From Podocnemis expansa (Eukaryota; Chordata; Testudines; Podocnemididae), in contig ML681996.1 of assembly GCA_007922195.1 (NCBI GenBank), forward strand, positions 20,410,189-20,474,188: a stretch of 64,000 nucleotides of DNA, given 5' to 3'. Numbering within the stretch: position 1 is the first letter of the stretch; the number at the start of each line of letters is the position of its first letter. Positions 23,748 through 36,377 of the stretch are shown one piece after another. The notes beneath the pieces are model-generated. The model was not told the origin of the DNA, ran no database searches, and was given only the letters and a program-made list of their open reading frames with translations. The translations under genes were made by a program, and so were the position numbers.

Positions 23748-25550
23748 CCAAGTTTAAATGAATGTAGATTTAAATGCATTAAACCCAGAAGGTAAATAAT
23801 TATTCCTATCCTACCCCTGTCCCAATGTTTGTTTAAGTTACTACAGTTGAGGAAAGACATCAATATAAAAGAGCATTTTTTTTTTACAATATTATGATTA
23901 TTCCTCACCATTCTTGCTCTATTTATTAACTTCACTACAGTTTTTCATTACCACATTTTGGTTTTTCAATTAAAGTTTTGATTAGTTTTATGACAATTAG
24001 AGAATTTAATATGTGCATGTTTACTCAGTTCAAGAAGTAAAATCCTTCTTTTCCCTATAATTTAGCAGTTCATAAAATAAGCAAGAAGGCCCTAGTGCTT
24101 AACAATGTGCTAAACTTAAGCAAATGAACAGTTCTATTGAAATCTATGGGATTACTCACATGTTCAAAATTAAATGCAGGATTAAGTGCTCTGCTGGATC
24201 AAAGCCGAAGAAAACAAGCTTTAATGTTACTCCTGCACACTCCAGACCCGATTCAAAGCTCACTGAAGGCAATGAGAGGCTTTGAATCAGGCCTCAAGTT
24301 AAACGGGAAATATCTGTCCTCTTGTGTGTAATATCTACCATTTTGAATAAAAGTTGAATTTCTTAATTGTTAAAATTTAATTAGAGGCCTTTTTTCAACA
24401 AACCTTTAGATCAATTTAGCTTCAAGCCAACCCACATAATCTGTCTTGTTTTTGCCCTTAGCAGACCCAATAATAACTAGCCCTCAGCACCAGCATATCT
24501 TTTAAAACAGGCAATGTTGTTAAAGACAGCACGATTAATCACAGACCTTTTTGCAAAGTGATATAGGATCTTTGACTTTCACCCAAATCAGGATAAACTA
24601 GAAAGTACTCAGAGGAATAAGTCACAATGTAATAGACTGCTGCACTTCTCACAGGGCAGCATGCCTAAAGTTCTTCACTACAGCAACATCATTAGGCAGT
24701 TTGGGTTTGGTATGAGGCAAGAATTTACCTTCCAAACCAAAGGGAAGAGCGCTATTAACTAAGACATACTCAACAATGTAGACTCTGCCGGTCATGAAAT
24801 ATTACAATGCAGATTGCCTGCAAAATCTCAAAGCTCTTATTACAAACCTTTTACTTCTTTACTTTCTACTATATGTAAGATGGACCACATGGATGGTATG
24901 AGTTGAACTGAAACAGGCATGAGAGAAAAGAACTGAGATGTCAAGGAAAGTCCCTCTGATATTGAATCACAAACACCACTATGGTCTTACAGGAAGAGTG
25001 ACAGGTTTGTTGAAATACCTGTCAAGAATCTATCAAAAACACATTTCTGACACTCTCATGATGGTCAAATATGTGTTGTCAAACTTCTTTTGGTTCTTGG
25101 CTGCTGTGACTGTAATTGCAAAACTGATCTCTCTCATGGGCTCTTACTTTTGTCCCAGCCTCCACACAGTCCTGCTTCAGCTAAAACAAGGGTATTATTC
25201 TAAATCTATATTTTCTGTCCGCTTGCTTTGCTTCTCCATTCTGTAAAACAAATACCAGTTAAAAAATGAGTCAAGAGTCTAGCCTACTTCCTCAGTACAC
25301 ATGTATTATGTGTGTTTTGTCAGTAACTTTGACACCATTTTGAGATATTTTTTTCTCATTGGCTTGCCTTTCTAAGAGTTCTGTGGGCATACAACATAAC
25401 TTGTTAATTATATATTTGTGATAAAATGCTACAGAAAGTATTATTAAACTCTAGCCCTTTATTCCATCCCTTGTTTCAGTTTTCTGCTTTAAAACATAGG
25501 TATGAGAAGACATGAACAAATGTATAACTGCATGTGGCATTAGGGACTGG
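23748..25550. other. Spacer, nothing recognised
   Basis: AT-rich. The frame at 24,938-25,246 (102 codons) has no recognisable domain and was not called a gene. Confidence 0.4.
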
Positions 25551-25559
25551 ATTAACAGA

Positions 25560-26900
25560 TGCTGGGACCCCAGCAGAGGCAGCGTTAGGTAGTTATGGGC
25601 CCTAGGTGAAGGCCCTTTATGGGGTCCCCTCAAGACCCCCGATGCTGCTGTCACTGGCACCCCAGCCCCCACTGCACTCTAACCGCCCCCCACAGTCCCA
25701 ACTCCCATGGGGGAGCCAGGGAGCTGGGAGGCTGCAGACTTCGAGGGCCAGAGGCTGCACCATCTGCCTTCCTGCCCGACCAGTGTAGCAGGGGTGGAGC
25801 AGTGCTCCCTGCCTACCTGCAACTGGCTGTGCCTCCCCAGGGGGAGGAGAGTGGCTGGCGCAGTGCTGCGGCTTGCCAGGAGTGGGGGCCCCCTGGAGCA
25901 GCCCTCTCTGAAGAGTTCGAGCCACTTTGCCCCCACAATACAGGCTGCCTCGCTTCCAGATCCTGGATCAGGCCCATTCAGGCCTGGGGAGGCCGGAGGT
26001 GAAGCAGCCTGAACTCTTCAGAGTGGGCTGCTCCAAGGGGCCCCACTCCTGGCAAGCTGCAGTGCCACACTGGCCACTCTCCTCCCTCCCCCCGGGGAGG
26101 CACAGCTAGCTGGGGGTAGGTGGGGAGCGCTGCTCCATCTCCACCGCAGAGATGCTGGGCAGGCAGGCAAGTGTTGCAGCTTCTGGCCGTGGGAGTCCAC
26201 AGCCCCCGCCATTCCCCCACCACCCCATGAGCACAAGGGTAGGTGAAGGAGGCAACCATTATGGGACCACTTTACTGTTCAGGAGCCTAGGTGGCCGCTT
26301 GCTTCGCTTACACCAAAAGCCACCTCTGCACCCCAGGCTGCCATAATTTGTGCCCCCATTGTGGGCCGCATCTGCCTGGGACCCCAGCCCCCCTCCCACC
26401 AGCCAAGAGGCAGGGCAACCCATGGCCCTCCGGCCAAAGGCTGCAGCTGGCCTCAGTGCTCCCAGCTCCAGATCAGCTGTTCCACCCATGGGAGTGGGGT
26501 CTGCTGGCAGAAGGCTGCAATGTTCCAGGGCTAGGACCAGCCCAGTGCAGGGCAGCTTCCAATGCTGGCAGCCCTCCATGGCCTGCAACATTGTCGGGCT
26601 GCCATGCTGGGGCCAACCATGCCAGTGTGAGCTGCAGGGTCTGAGGACAGCAGCCTGACAGCACTACAGGCTCTGGAGTCACTGGAGGCTGCCCCACGCT
26701 GTGCTGGTCCCAACCTCAGGAGGCAGAACACAACAGCCAGTCCAGTGCCAGGAGTGCTGTGGCTTCTCCAGGGCGCCACCGACTGCCCCCCTCCCCAACA
26801 CTGAGACCCAGACCCAGTGGTGCTATGTTCTTGCAGCTGGGCAACAGGATGAAAAAAGCAAGGTATACGTGCTGTAGCTTGGGGCTTCAGCCCCTATAGA
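25560..26900. repeat. GC-rich repeat block containing a large palindrome
   Basis: An abrupt GC-rich island in AT-rich DNA. Its centre is a long imperfect inverted repeat: the left arm 25,700-25,918 pairs with the right arm 26,011-26,235 around a 92-bp spacer. Matching landmarks include GCTTGCCAGGAGTGGGG on the left against its complement at 26,035-26,060, and GAAGAGTTC at the inner edges. The many overlapping open frames on both strands follow from base composition and are not genes. It is probably derived from DNA transposons, but I could not define its termini. Confidence 0.7.
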
Positions 26901-27735
26901 GCACCTGCAGTAATCCAGACATGGTAGCAGTGCTATCTCAGTGGAAGAAATCCTTGCCAAAAGATAGCATTTGTGGTGTCAGACAAATATCCCATCCAAA
27001 TCCATGTTGAACTAAAATGTATTATAGTAGAAAATTTCTATATACTTCTGTGAATCCTTCCATGGTAGGAGACAGATGGAGATGGGAAGAAGCAATATCA
27101 ATTTAATTTCAGTATACCTGTCAAGCAACTCCATTAAGTGAATTAATAATATAAAATTGCAGGCTGCCTTGTATATAATGTAAAATTACAGAAAACAAGT
27201 CTCATTAAGGGGGGAGTGAAAATTAAGAATAGACAAAAATGATATTTTTTTTATGATTAAGTTTGACAAAGAGATTACGGGCAAGTCTTCTCTGCTGGTG
27301 GCAAATTGACTGCCATGAGGTCAATCTTCTGAATTGACTGATCAAGTCTGTGAAGACCGACTCAGTCAATCTGGAAGCCAATCTTATAAGACCCCCTCCA
27401 AAGTAGGAATAGTACTCAGTTGGAGGGAAAGCATGTCCTCTGACTCAGCACACTGAAGACACCACAGTAAGTAGGTGGTAGGTAACTGGAGGGACATATC
27501 ATGGTGTTTTAAGTACTTTGTGTTTCTGCTTTTGATTTCTGATGAAATTGTGCTGCAGCATAGACCAGGGTGTAGTGTTCCCCTGGAAGAGAAAGGCAGA
27601 AAATCTATTTCAAAACAGTGAGAGCTGCAGGAGACAGGACTATACATGGTCAGCATAACTTTGTAAGAATTGCAGAGGCAGGTGCTGAAGGAGCTGGAAG
27701 GGGTCAGAGATAGTCAACATCTGTGAAGTAGGTTG
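26901..27735. other. Spacer, nothing recognised
   Basis: No clear repeat or exon. The stretch 27,290-27,390 has a few GTCAATCT-type inverted words but no definable element. Confidence 0.4.
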
Positions 27736-27743
27736 AACTAAAC

Positions 27744-28074
27744 CAGGGATGTCCAACCTTTATGGGTGAAGGGCCAAATTGCAATTTGTTTCTCAGTCAG
27801 GGGGCCTGTAAGAAAAATTTTGATAGATAAGACATACAAATTAATCTTTATTAATAAATTTTAATAAAATAATGATTTAGTGTGATATTTGGCATTGCTT
27901 TTGCTTGTTCAAATTGTCAGTGTCTGCCTGCACACTTGATGTAGCAATATAGAGTATTCCATATAGCCCTGGCCAGTCCCATCTCCCAGGGTCTTGTGGC
28001 AGCACTCGGCAGGCCAGATAAAGGCTCTTGGCATGCTGGATTTTGGCCCCCTGGCCACATGTTCGACAACCCTG
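27744..28074. mobile_element. Non-autonomous hAT-type element
   Basis: The ends CAGGGATGTCCAAC and GTTCGACAACCCTG are inverted repeats. AACTAAAC is a perfect 8-bp direct repeat at 27,736-27,743 and 28,075-28,082. The left 170 bp closely matches the left part of the larger element at 36,378, including GTGTGATATTTGGCATTGC, so this looks like an internally deleted relative. Confidence 0.9.
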
Positions 28075-28371
28075 AACTAAACCTATTGAAGCCTTGATAA
28101 TGTCTGAAAGTTGGAATGAGAAGCATGCACATAGATTGGAGGATAAGGTTGCTGTTGACATATCAGTAATTATTGATGCTTCTGAGAAGATGGAAAACAA
28201 GGATCCTTACAGGCTAGTGTGAATAAAACTAACACTGCACATGTTATAGCTCAGATGAAATGAGAAGACAAGGCTTAAGATATTATGAAATATAGAGCAG
28301 TAAATGTGTTTGCAGGTAGTTTTTCTGATACTGCAAACCAAGAGTTCAAAGAGAACCCCAAAGTTCTAATA

Positions 28372-28499
28372 CAGTGGTCATCATTTTTTTTTAATATGCA
28401 GATCTTGAAAAGTTGAGTAGAAGATGCAGCCACTTTAGTCGCTTTAAGTATAGTCTGTGGACATAAAGGGATCCACAAACCACAAGTCGAAAACCAATG
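28372..28499. mobile_element. Short hAT-type remnant
   Basis: CAGTGGTCATCATTTTTT on the left is inverted-complementary to AAGTCGAAAACCAATG on the right. The flanks are TTCTAATA (28,364-28,371) and TTCTATGA (28,500-28,507), 6 of 8 identical. The copy is short and diverged. Confidence 0.5.
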
Positions 28500-28509
28500 T
28501 TCTATGATC

Positions 28510-29460
28510 ACAGAAACCTTTCATGGACCCCTTAGACATACTCCGCAACCCCCTGTAGCTCCATGAACAGATAGAAAACCAGCTTTCTAGTAGGTAGCTG
28601 CAAACACAAGGTCTGAGTTAAGAAGAGAAATGGTCTTTGCTTGCGGATGCTCCTATACATTAACCAAGTGGAACACTTTTTTCTTTGATATATTTAGCTG
28701 AAGGAAACTGAGAAAAGGGACCATTCACCCAGTCTAAAGAAGGTGACTAGAAAAGAATATAAAAAAAAAATAATAAACTATACTCCCTTGAGTATTGAAA
28801 CATAGAAGTGGCAATTCTTGGTTTAAAGAAAAAACAATCTAATTTCAGACACACACAAAAAAACGTTATCATCATCAGTGTTAAGGGCAAGGTGCCCATC
28901 ATCAGTGACAAAATGGTCTTCCATTCCAAAGACAGAGAGAATATACTTTTACTACTGAACTGCTGTATTAATTTTGAAACAGGAAAATGAATGTCTATAA
29001 GTATAGAAGGGAAATTGATGAGTCTAGGCATATAATATGGCTAAAGGAAACATGAAAGGGAAAAGATATAAATGATGTCTTTTATGTTCCAGGAGTGATA
29101 TGAATAATTCCTTAATTTCACGTTTTAGTTGCAAGCGACAATAAACATTTTAAGCAGCAACAGCGATGTTTTTACTAGTTAGCTGTTTTAGATTCTTTAA
29201 ATGGAGTGAGTCATAGTTACAATTAATCACTGATGAATGCCACAGAATCAAACCTCCTTTCACAATACTGCATTAGTATAAATTTCATTTGGGCACCAGC
29301 CATGAAATCTTAATTTTAAGAGAGAAAATATTATGGATTGCTTTAAATACATGAAAAATGAAAATAAACTGTCAGTTATGAAGACATTTAAACAGATTTC
29401 TACAAATTTGTGTAATTATTCTATATTGGTAATGAAGCCACTGGGTGGTCGTGTTGAATG
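28510..29460. other. Spacer, nothing recognised
   Basis: AT-rich, with no repeat boundary or coding feature recognised. Confidence 0.4.
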
Positions 29461-29464
29461 ACCT

Positions 29465-29650
29465 CAGGACAGGATGCCAAGACCTGGACTCTGCCTCTAA
29501 CTGACACTATGACAGTGGACAAGTCATTGAATTTACCCATATATAAAATGAGAAAACTAATACCATCATACCACACAGGGATGATTTGAGGGTTCTTTAT
29601 TTAGTGCATGTAGTGGTCTCTGAAAATATAAATCACTAGAAAATGTTATA
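29465..29650 (+). repeat. MIR/CORE-like SINE remnant
   Basis: The order of blocks (GACCTGGACTCTGCCTC, then GGACAAGTCATTGAATTTA, then ATAAAATGAGAAAACTAATA, then a GGGATGATTTGAGG tail) follows the sense strand of a MIR/CORE-type SINE. The copy is diverged. Confidence 0.55.
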
Positions 29651-29764
29651 TAATACCACAGAATCATGTAATCTTCCAGAGGAGAGAAGCCAAATCTAGA
29701 GTCTGACCATCTTTAGGAAACGTTGCAAAGAGTTTTTTGAGAAAGCCATTCCCCCATTAGTGAC

Positions 29765-30250
29765 ATTTACAATTTGGTGTGATAGGATCAGACTGGAGGG
29801 TTTTCCAGAGAGTTCTAAAAAGACAATATATTATCCCCAGGCTCAACAGGTGCTTTTTTCCCTTGTAGCTGAGCACTGATTACTTCACACTAATTGGCAC
29901 ACCTGGAGCTAATCAAGGCCCTGCCCAGAACATGTTAAAAATTCTCCCCTCCTGAGAAAGGAGGTATAGCTGGAGTATGAGAGTTACTAGAGTGTGTAAG
30001 AAGGTAAGGTGGGGTTGGAAGGCAGACAGATGTGGAGAAGGAGCAGAACACTGATCTGTAAGAACCTCACAGGTATAAAGACTGGGGAAAGGGGAAAAAC
30101 CCTAGCCAAAGGGGGCAAAGGACCAGTTCTAGGGAAACAGACCCCCCCCCCGGCTAGACAGAAATATTGGACCCACCAACATAGAAAAGGAAACTTTGTC
30201 ACAATGGATACTTCTGTCTCTCCCTAAATCTCTACCACTCAAGAATAAGC
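29765..30250 (+). repeat. Possible solo LTR-like repeat
   Basis: The segment begins near TGTGATAGGATCAGACTGG. It contains a block resembling promoter regions of turtle LTR elements (CACCTGGAGCTAATCAAGG, then TTAAAAATTCTCCCC). I could not find the right terminus or a target duplication, so the call is by resemblance only. Confidence 0.3.
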
Positions 30251-30771
30251 AGCTTTAAACACCTAATTGAGGAAGCATCAGGGCTGTTATTTGCAGAGAC
30301 ACACAAGACGGGAAGGAGTCCCATGCACTTCACTGAGACGGCCCTCATGATTTGTTCCATAGGATGTAAGAGAAGAGTGTAACAAGGGTGGAGGACCCTG
30401 CTTCCCACTCCAATCCTTCACCAGATCTGAAAATTTGGCCTGGCTACCCCTCTGTCATGATGGAACCCAAGTGGCACTGTGACCCAGTGTAGTAGATCAA
30501 AATGCCACTCATTCACACAAAGAGGATGGGGTCTTGAACTCTCAGATCTACTTGGCTCCTAGTGGAAATGGTGCTCTTCTGGCTGAAACAGCAGAGCTAG
30601 GTGGTGGCTAGGAGACTGTGGGGCTGAGTGCAACAGGGACAGCTCAAGGCCATGTGCAGGGCAATGTCAAGGGAAGAACACTGGTCTCCATATAGATGCA
30701 GTGGTGGACAAGTATGGGAGCCTGAATATAGGGGGAGCGTTCAAGAGGGTGAGCTCATCAGCGAGTACAAG

Positions 30772-31067
30772 CAGAGCTGGTTCTTCCACAGAAATGACCT
30801 AGGCAGTCGCCTAGGGCACCAAAAATTAGGGGGCACCAAAGGCTGGGCTATAGCTGCTCTGCTCCCTGCCTGTGGCTGGACACCCACCCGTGGCACCACT
30901 CCTCACCCTGGGACAGACCCCTGCCCACATTTAGACCCCCTGATGATGGCCAGATCCCCGCCTATGGATGGATCCCCAAAGCAGTGCAACCAGCCACTGG
31001 GGAAGGTGGGGAGGGGCACCAAAATCCCTGCTGGCCTAGGGCAGCAAAAAGCCTTGGGCTGGCCCTG
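30772..31067. mobile_element. Non-autonomous hAT-type element
   Basis: It starts CAGAGCTGGTTCTTCC and ends GGGCTGGCCCTG, inverted repeats. AGTACAAG is a perfect 8-bp duplication at 30,764-30,771 and 31,068-31,075. The ends contain GCCTAGGGCACCAAAAA- and GGCCTAGGGCAGCAAAAA-type words. It lies 55 bp from the next hAT element. Confidence 0.85.
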
Positions 31068-31122
31068 AGTACAAGACGCGGGAAGGAGAGCTCTTGGTAC
31101 ACAATCACAGTTCAGAGAAATT

Positions 31123-31674
31123 CAGGGGCATCACTAGGCATACACATTAGGGGGGGCCCTGGCCCCTATTGGCCGCCAGGGCCCCGATCTATTCCCTACC
31201 CCTCCATTCCCCCCACTGGTTCCCTGAGCCTTTCCCAACACCCCTGGTGGCCCCCCAAGCCCTTTCCCTAACCCCCCAGTTCTGCCACTGGTCCCCGCTG
31301 CTCCGGGAAGACCCCCTTCCCTGCACCCTTTCCCCACCAGGCTGGCGTGCCTGCCCCAGACTCCCTCCCCAGCTCCCTTACCTGGCCACCGGAAGGAGAG
31401 CAGGGCTGCAGTATGGCTGAGGCCCCCGGCATGACCCTGCTCTCAGGCCAGGGTGGGAGTCTGAAAAGCTCCCAGCCCAGCCTGGGGCAGCTGCCTCCAA
31501 GCTGGAAGACTCTGTCTCCTGGCCTGGTAGAGGCCACGGCTGCCCACAGTGTTCCCTGCACAGGGGCACGACAGTGCCTCCCCACACAGTTTTGGGCATG
31601 CTACTCAGGGGCTGGTCCTGAGTTCTAGGTGGGCTGAGGCCCCCTGATCTCCACACCCCCCCATGACACCGCTG
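31123..31674. mobile_element. Non-autonomous hAT-type element, GC-rich interior
   Basis: It starts CAGGGGCATCACTAGG and ends CATGACACCGCTG. The flanks are GAGAAATT (31,115-31,122) and GGGAAATT (31,675-31,682), 7 of 8 identical. The interior is C-rich, and the open frames on both strands there are compositional. Confidence 0.8.
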
Positions 31675-31682
31675 GGGAAATT

Positions 31683-34600
31683 GTATCCATATGTCCCTTC
31701 CCCACCACCTCAGCCATCATGGCTCTTGTAGGAGGCTAGTCTCTCTTCATCCTGAAAAAAGTGAAAATAGCTAGGGTTCTGCATTAGCTTTCTTGCCAGA
31801 GGTTGTGAACAGTGTCATTGGTCATAGGTATGAGTTACCATGAAGCCCTTTTTAAGCAAACACATTTATTCTTAACATGAAAACATGAGCAAACATTAAA
31901 AATCAATAAAAAGAACCCACAAGCATCTTGAACAGCTTACCAGAGTCATCCTAATTTTAAGCTCAGGGTATGGGTGATATCAGTTCTTTCAACCCTTCCT
32001 TAAAGGTTTCCCCACTTTTCCCTAGCCAGAAGGTTGTATACATTTGCTAGAGCAGAAAAAAGAGGGCCCTGGGTCAGTTTTAACTCACCTTATTTAACCA
32101 AGAGCTTTTTTTTTTTTTTTTGTCTTTTGGTCTCTAGAGAATCTACTATAAACCAGTACATGCAAGCCTTTCTTCAGGCAGCTCTCTAGAGGTGTTACCA
32201 CCTGAGTAAATTTGCCTACTTTCGCCCTCAGTGTTTTTAATTTCTCCCACATGGAGCTACATATAATCCCTTACTCACAATGAAACAAACTTAATATAAT
32301 AATATTGCCTAAAGATATTGCAGAAAATTGTCAAAACTGTGACACCCTCCTTTAGAAAATTCTGACTGCATCCCTGGTGTTAGCCTCCTATTCAGCTGAT
32401 GCTATCCCTTTTCACTGTTGAATTTTCTTTTGCTATATAGTGGTAGATAATTGTTCAATATACAATGAAGAAAGAGGGAGGAAGAGTGTTGAACTATAAA
32501 CAAGCTTAATTTATGCAGAAACAGCCTAGAAAACTGATTCCACACTTTTCAATGAAAATAATAGGGGACACAAGCCAATTGGAAAGTAGCCAAATATTTT
32601 CCTTTAAGAATTAGCCCTTGATAAAGCTAAGGAAAGAATTCAGAAGGGTTTTAATTGGGATCCATTGATAAAATTCTGTCTTCACATGCCAACAGAAGGA
32701 AAGATAACACCTCTCACTGAGAGGCCCTGAACATTTTTACCAGCCACATCCATGTCAAATAGGTACAAAAGCCAGAATCTTAATTGAATGTAAATTCTTC
32801 CTGACATTTATGGTTTGTGAAGCTTATTTCTCTAAATTGGGTCAGTCCAGAATCTCACTGAAAGTGTTTTGTTAATTCTACTGATGATTAACATCAGGAA
32901 CTTATAGATTTATTTTTATTAGAATTGTGTAAAAACACTATATGCACCATATACCAGTTGCCATTTCTCCATTAGAATGATGCAGCTTACCTCTTTTCTT
33001 CTCATCCCTCCCCACATAGTAAAAAGTCTATTGAAGGAATAGGGCCATGGTTCTGCTCCTTATCACCCCCTACTCATCTTTATGGGGACACACAGAAGCA
33101 ACAGTGACTGCTGTCAGTAACTGATCCAGGCCCTTGTGCGGGCTACATCAGGATGGGTTCCTTGTGCACTCTCCCATAGACAGTGTGCATTTGTAAGGAC
33201 TGGCATATTCTGGCCCTGCATAACAATCAGGTAGCACAAATGAAATCCTGACAGACTTGCATATATACAAGATAGGAAACACTTCTCAGTCCATGATAAC
33301 CAACATCCAAATAAGATTAAACATGGGCACTGCAGGGAGAAGGGGCTAAGATGGCATATGGAGAAATTTAGAAGCAGAGGGCCTAATCTATGTACGTGTG
33401 AAAAAACACATTCAGAGCCTCCACTGCCACAGAGGTAGAAGATGACTGACAGACCAAAGGCATCTTAACTTGTGGATCTGCTGCCACATTCTCCCAAAGT
33501 CAAAGGGAGCTTGCCCCTGCACAACTGGAGCAGGAGTGCAGCCTTGGAAATGTAGCATAGAAGAAGATAGTGAAATCTGGTACTTTGCCTATGAATCTCA
33601 CATAGGAGCCACACTGCTTTGGCTTCCCCACTGTAGCAGCACACAATCCCCTCTCTAAAAAGAGTTAATGCTGCAAAGATCAGCACTGACTCCCACACAG
33701 ATTTCTGCTGGAACTTTGTCAGGTTGCTAGGGTAGCATGCTGTGTAGAAAGGCTGCTCCTGGCAGTATACTGTCCCCACAAGCACATGGAGCCTCAATTA
33801 TTAGGTGTTCTCAGAGAGGGACTTCCACAGAAATAGGGGGGAATATGCTGCAAATTATCCACTTTCCCTGGCCCATGAGTTACAGGCCCTTTGAACCAGT
33901 TTTCTGCTTCTTTGCTCCTCATTCTGCCAATCAGAGGAAGAGACACAGAGACAAGGTTCTCCATTTTCACCCAGAACACTTTACTCCTTCTTTTGAGGAT
34001 GGATGGATTTTAAGATTCAGAGTAAACAATGCTTGAATAGCAAAGCAATAAACAAAAACCTGTAAGAGGATTCCCCCATCTTTTTTTATTGAAACACATA
34101 ATTAAATAAGAAAATCAGAAACCACTTCCTCATCTTCACAACAGAATACTTATATTACTGGACTTCTATTTCTCTTTATCAATGGGACAGAATGTCTTTC
34201 CCCAATCAAACTCAATTTCTTTTTTTTTTTTCTTTTCATACACCTTGAAAAAAGCCTCTGTGACAAGCCTAATATAGTAATGAGAGGGAGGACAACCAGG
34301 GGTCTCTCAGTATCAGTCAGAACACCTGTTTTCATGTGCCAGTGAGAACTGAACTAAAGAAATGTGGAAGACCCTGTTCACCCTCCATTTTCAAAACCTC
34401 CACGTTGTCTCTAAGCACTCCCTCCTGCTCCAGAAGAAAATGAATGAGACTGATATTCCCTGGTATCCCAGATTTCTGCACCAATCCAACTGGCATTTCA
34501 AGCATCTATATATCTATCTATATATATATTTGTATTTTTTTGCTTTTCTGTTTCAAAGTAGGGCTGTGTACATTTCTAGATCTGAGAAGCCAACCTGAGC

Positions 34601-35610
34601 AAATCTGGTATGCCAAGGAAGTCAGAGGTGACCATCTTGAGCAGCAAAGGGGCACAGAAAGGGCACCCTTTGATCTACACTATAAATCCTTTCCAAACCC
34701 ATGTAGTAAAAAAACTCTACTTGTCATATTTGTTTTATTGCTTAGCATTGTTGTTTTCTATTATGCTTAAGATACCTTTAACAAATATCCTCACAAGTAT
34801 AGCTAAATTAGGATGAGAAGGTTAGAAAGATTTATAACATTGCCAGAGCTGTCATGTAGGTAGTGAACAAGGAATGTTTCATCGTAAGAACAGTGAGGAT
34901 GTTCTATTTACCATCTCTTTTTAAGTGTACATCATTTTTTTTAAACTGAACTAAATATAAATCCCTTTGAGTCTAAAAATTTAAATGATTCATTATACTG
35001 AGGGCAGTTTGTCACAACAAATTTTGGAAGTGAAAAAATGTCACAGCTGAGTTATGGCCAGTATTGACAATAGCAAGATTATAATCAACATTTGTGAGTT
35101 GTCCATTAATTTTCCTACATAGACTTTCTTAGCCTTAATTTGCCTGGGGAAAATGTTCCTGTTCACCTGGTCCCACTGCTTCCCTCACTCCTGTATATGG
35201 ACATGCTGAAGGGACATCATCTCCCCTACTTTCATTTGCTATGGAATGGGGGAGCTATAGCAGAATCTCCTCAGAACTACTGGGTGATGTGTATGATTGG
35301 GGCTAGCCAGAAAAGAACATATATTTTTTTTAAAATATAAAACCAAAAAAACCCACAAGATTTTTTTTTTGTTCTGCTTTATTATCAAACTGTGAGACCC
35401 ATCCCAGAATAGGTGAATAGTTTAAGCACCATGCTCTTGGCTAAGGGGCAATTGCATCTGTGCTTTCTTCAGACCTGAACCTAAGTGTCTTACATCCCAA
35501 ATGAATGCCAGACCAGTCTATATGCATCTTCTTTTCCTAGCCCAATGAATAATTATTAATTAATCTGTACCAGCTCCAACAGTAGACACTGAGTGCAAAC
35601 ACAAGACTAG
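31683..35610. other. Spacer, nothing delimited
   Basis: About 3.9 kb of mixed AT-rich sequence. It has a T-run at 32,106-32,121 and TA/TC-rich short repeats at 34,503-34,535. No exon, RNA gene or bounded element was recognised. Confidence 0.4.
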
Positions 35611-35614
35611 TTCC

Positions 35615-35710
35615 ACTAGAGTGGTTAGGGCATTAACCTGAGATACAAGGACCTCAGGATCAAGTCTAAGTTAGACATAGTAGAGTCTGAATGAGCTGTC
35701 CTCTAGAAGA
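35615..35710 (+). repeat. tRNA-related SINE head
   Basis: AGAGTGGTTAGGGCATTA resembles an A-box region, and GGATCAAGTCT about 35 bases on resembles a B-box, as at the 5' end of a tRNA-derived SINE. It does not fold as a tRNA gene and has no 3' acceptor-stem partner. Confidence 0.5.
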
Positions 35711-36377
35711 TGATTGTCATAACCAAGGGGTGCTGGCTCTGCTGGGGAAGAAATGCCAGCTCATTTGAACTAGAACTTCCATTCTGGTTTTGCCAAAAGA
35801 TTCCTGACCAGCTCTAGTATAAGTTTCAAAAGAAATAAAGTGTGTCGCAAATTCAAAATGAATCATTAAATCAATTCATATGTGTAATAGTCCAGGTTCA
35901 GCCCCCCTTGATCCAGTGCCATCCTTAGGAGGAGGCAGGGCCCTGGGCTAATCAGCCTGGGTAGGCACAACTCTAGATCCACACAGAGGCCAGGCCCTGC
36001 ACTCCCATCCCTTCTCTGGGCAGGCCCCTCCACCTGCAGGGGCATGGCAGGCCAGCCCAGAGGCTGGGCTCCACTTTCCACCCCAGTCCTAGGCCAGCTC
36101 TTCCCCCTGAGGTTAGGACAGGAAATCCCAGAGGACAGGACCCAAGTCTCTCCCTTCCACTGCTTGCCACCAAAAGCAGTGGGACAGGGGCAACATGGCA
36201 GTGGGGGGCCTCCAGAACCACAGTACCCAGGACAGTCATTTTCCTTCCTCCCAAAAACAAGCCTGCCTTGATCTTCAGGCCCAAAAACCACACGCACAAC
36301 CACCCGTGTGCTTACCACATGTACTTTCTTGCACACATGCTGCCCACCACCACCTATTTACAACAGATCACTTAAGA

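Noticed and set aside
25619..26779. Many overlapping 60-127 codon frames on both strands
   Set aside because: They come from GC-rich composition and the palindrome. No frame has a domain, and frames overlap on opposite strands.
25560..26900. A CpG island with promoter
   Set aside because: The GC content comes from a repeat block. CpG is not obviously enriched, and no transcript start or exon is visible nearby.
31268..31656. Frames of 83-105 codons in the C-rich segment
   Set aside because: They lie inside an hAT element delimited by an 8-bp duplication and are compositional.
35615..35710. A tRNA gene
   Set aside because: A- and B-box-like words are present, but no cloverleaf or acceptor stem can be formed. 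It fits a tRNA-derived SINE.
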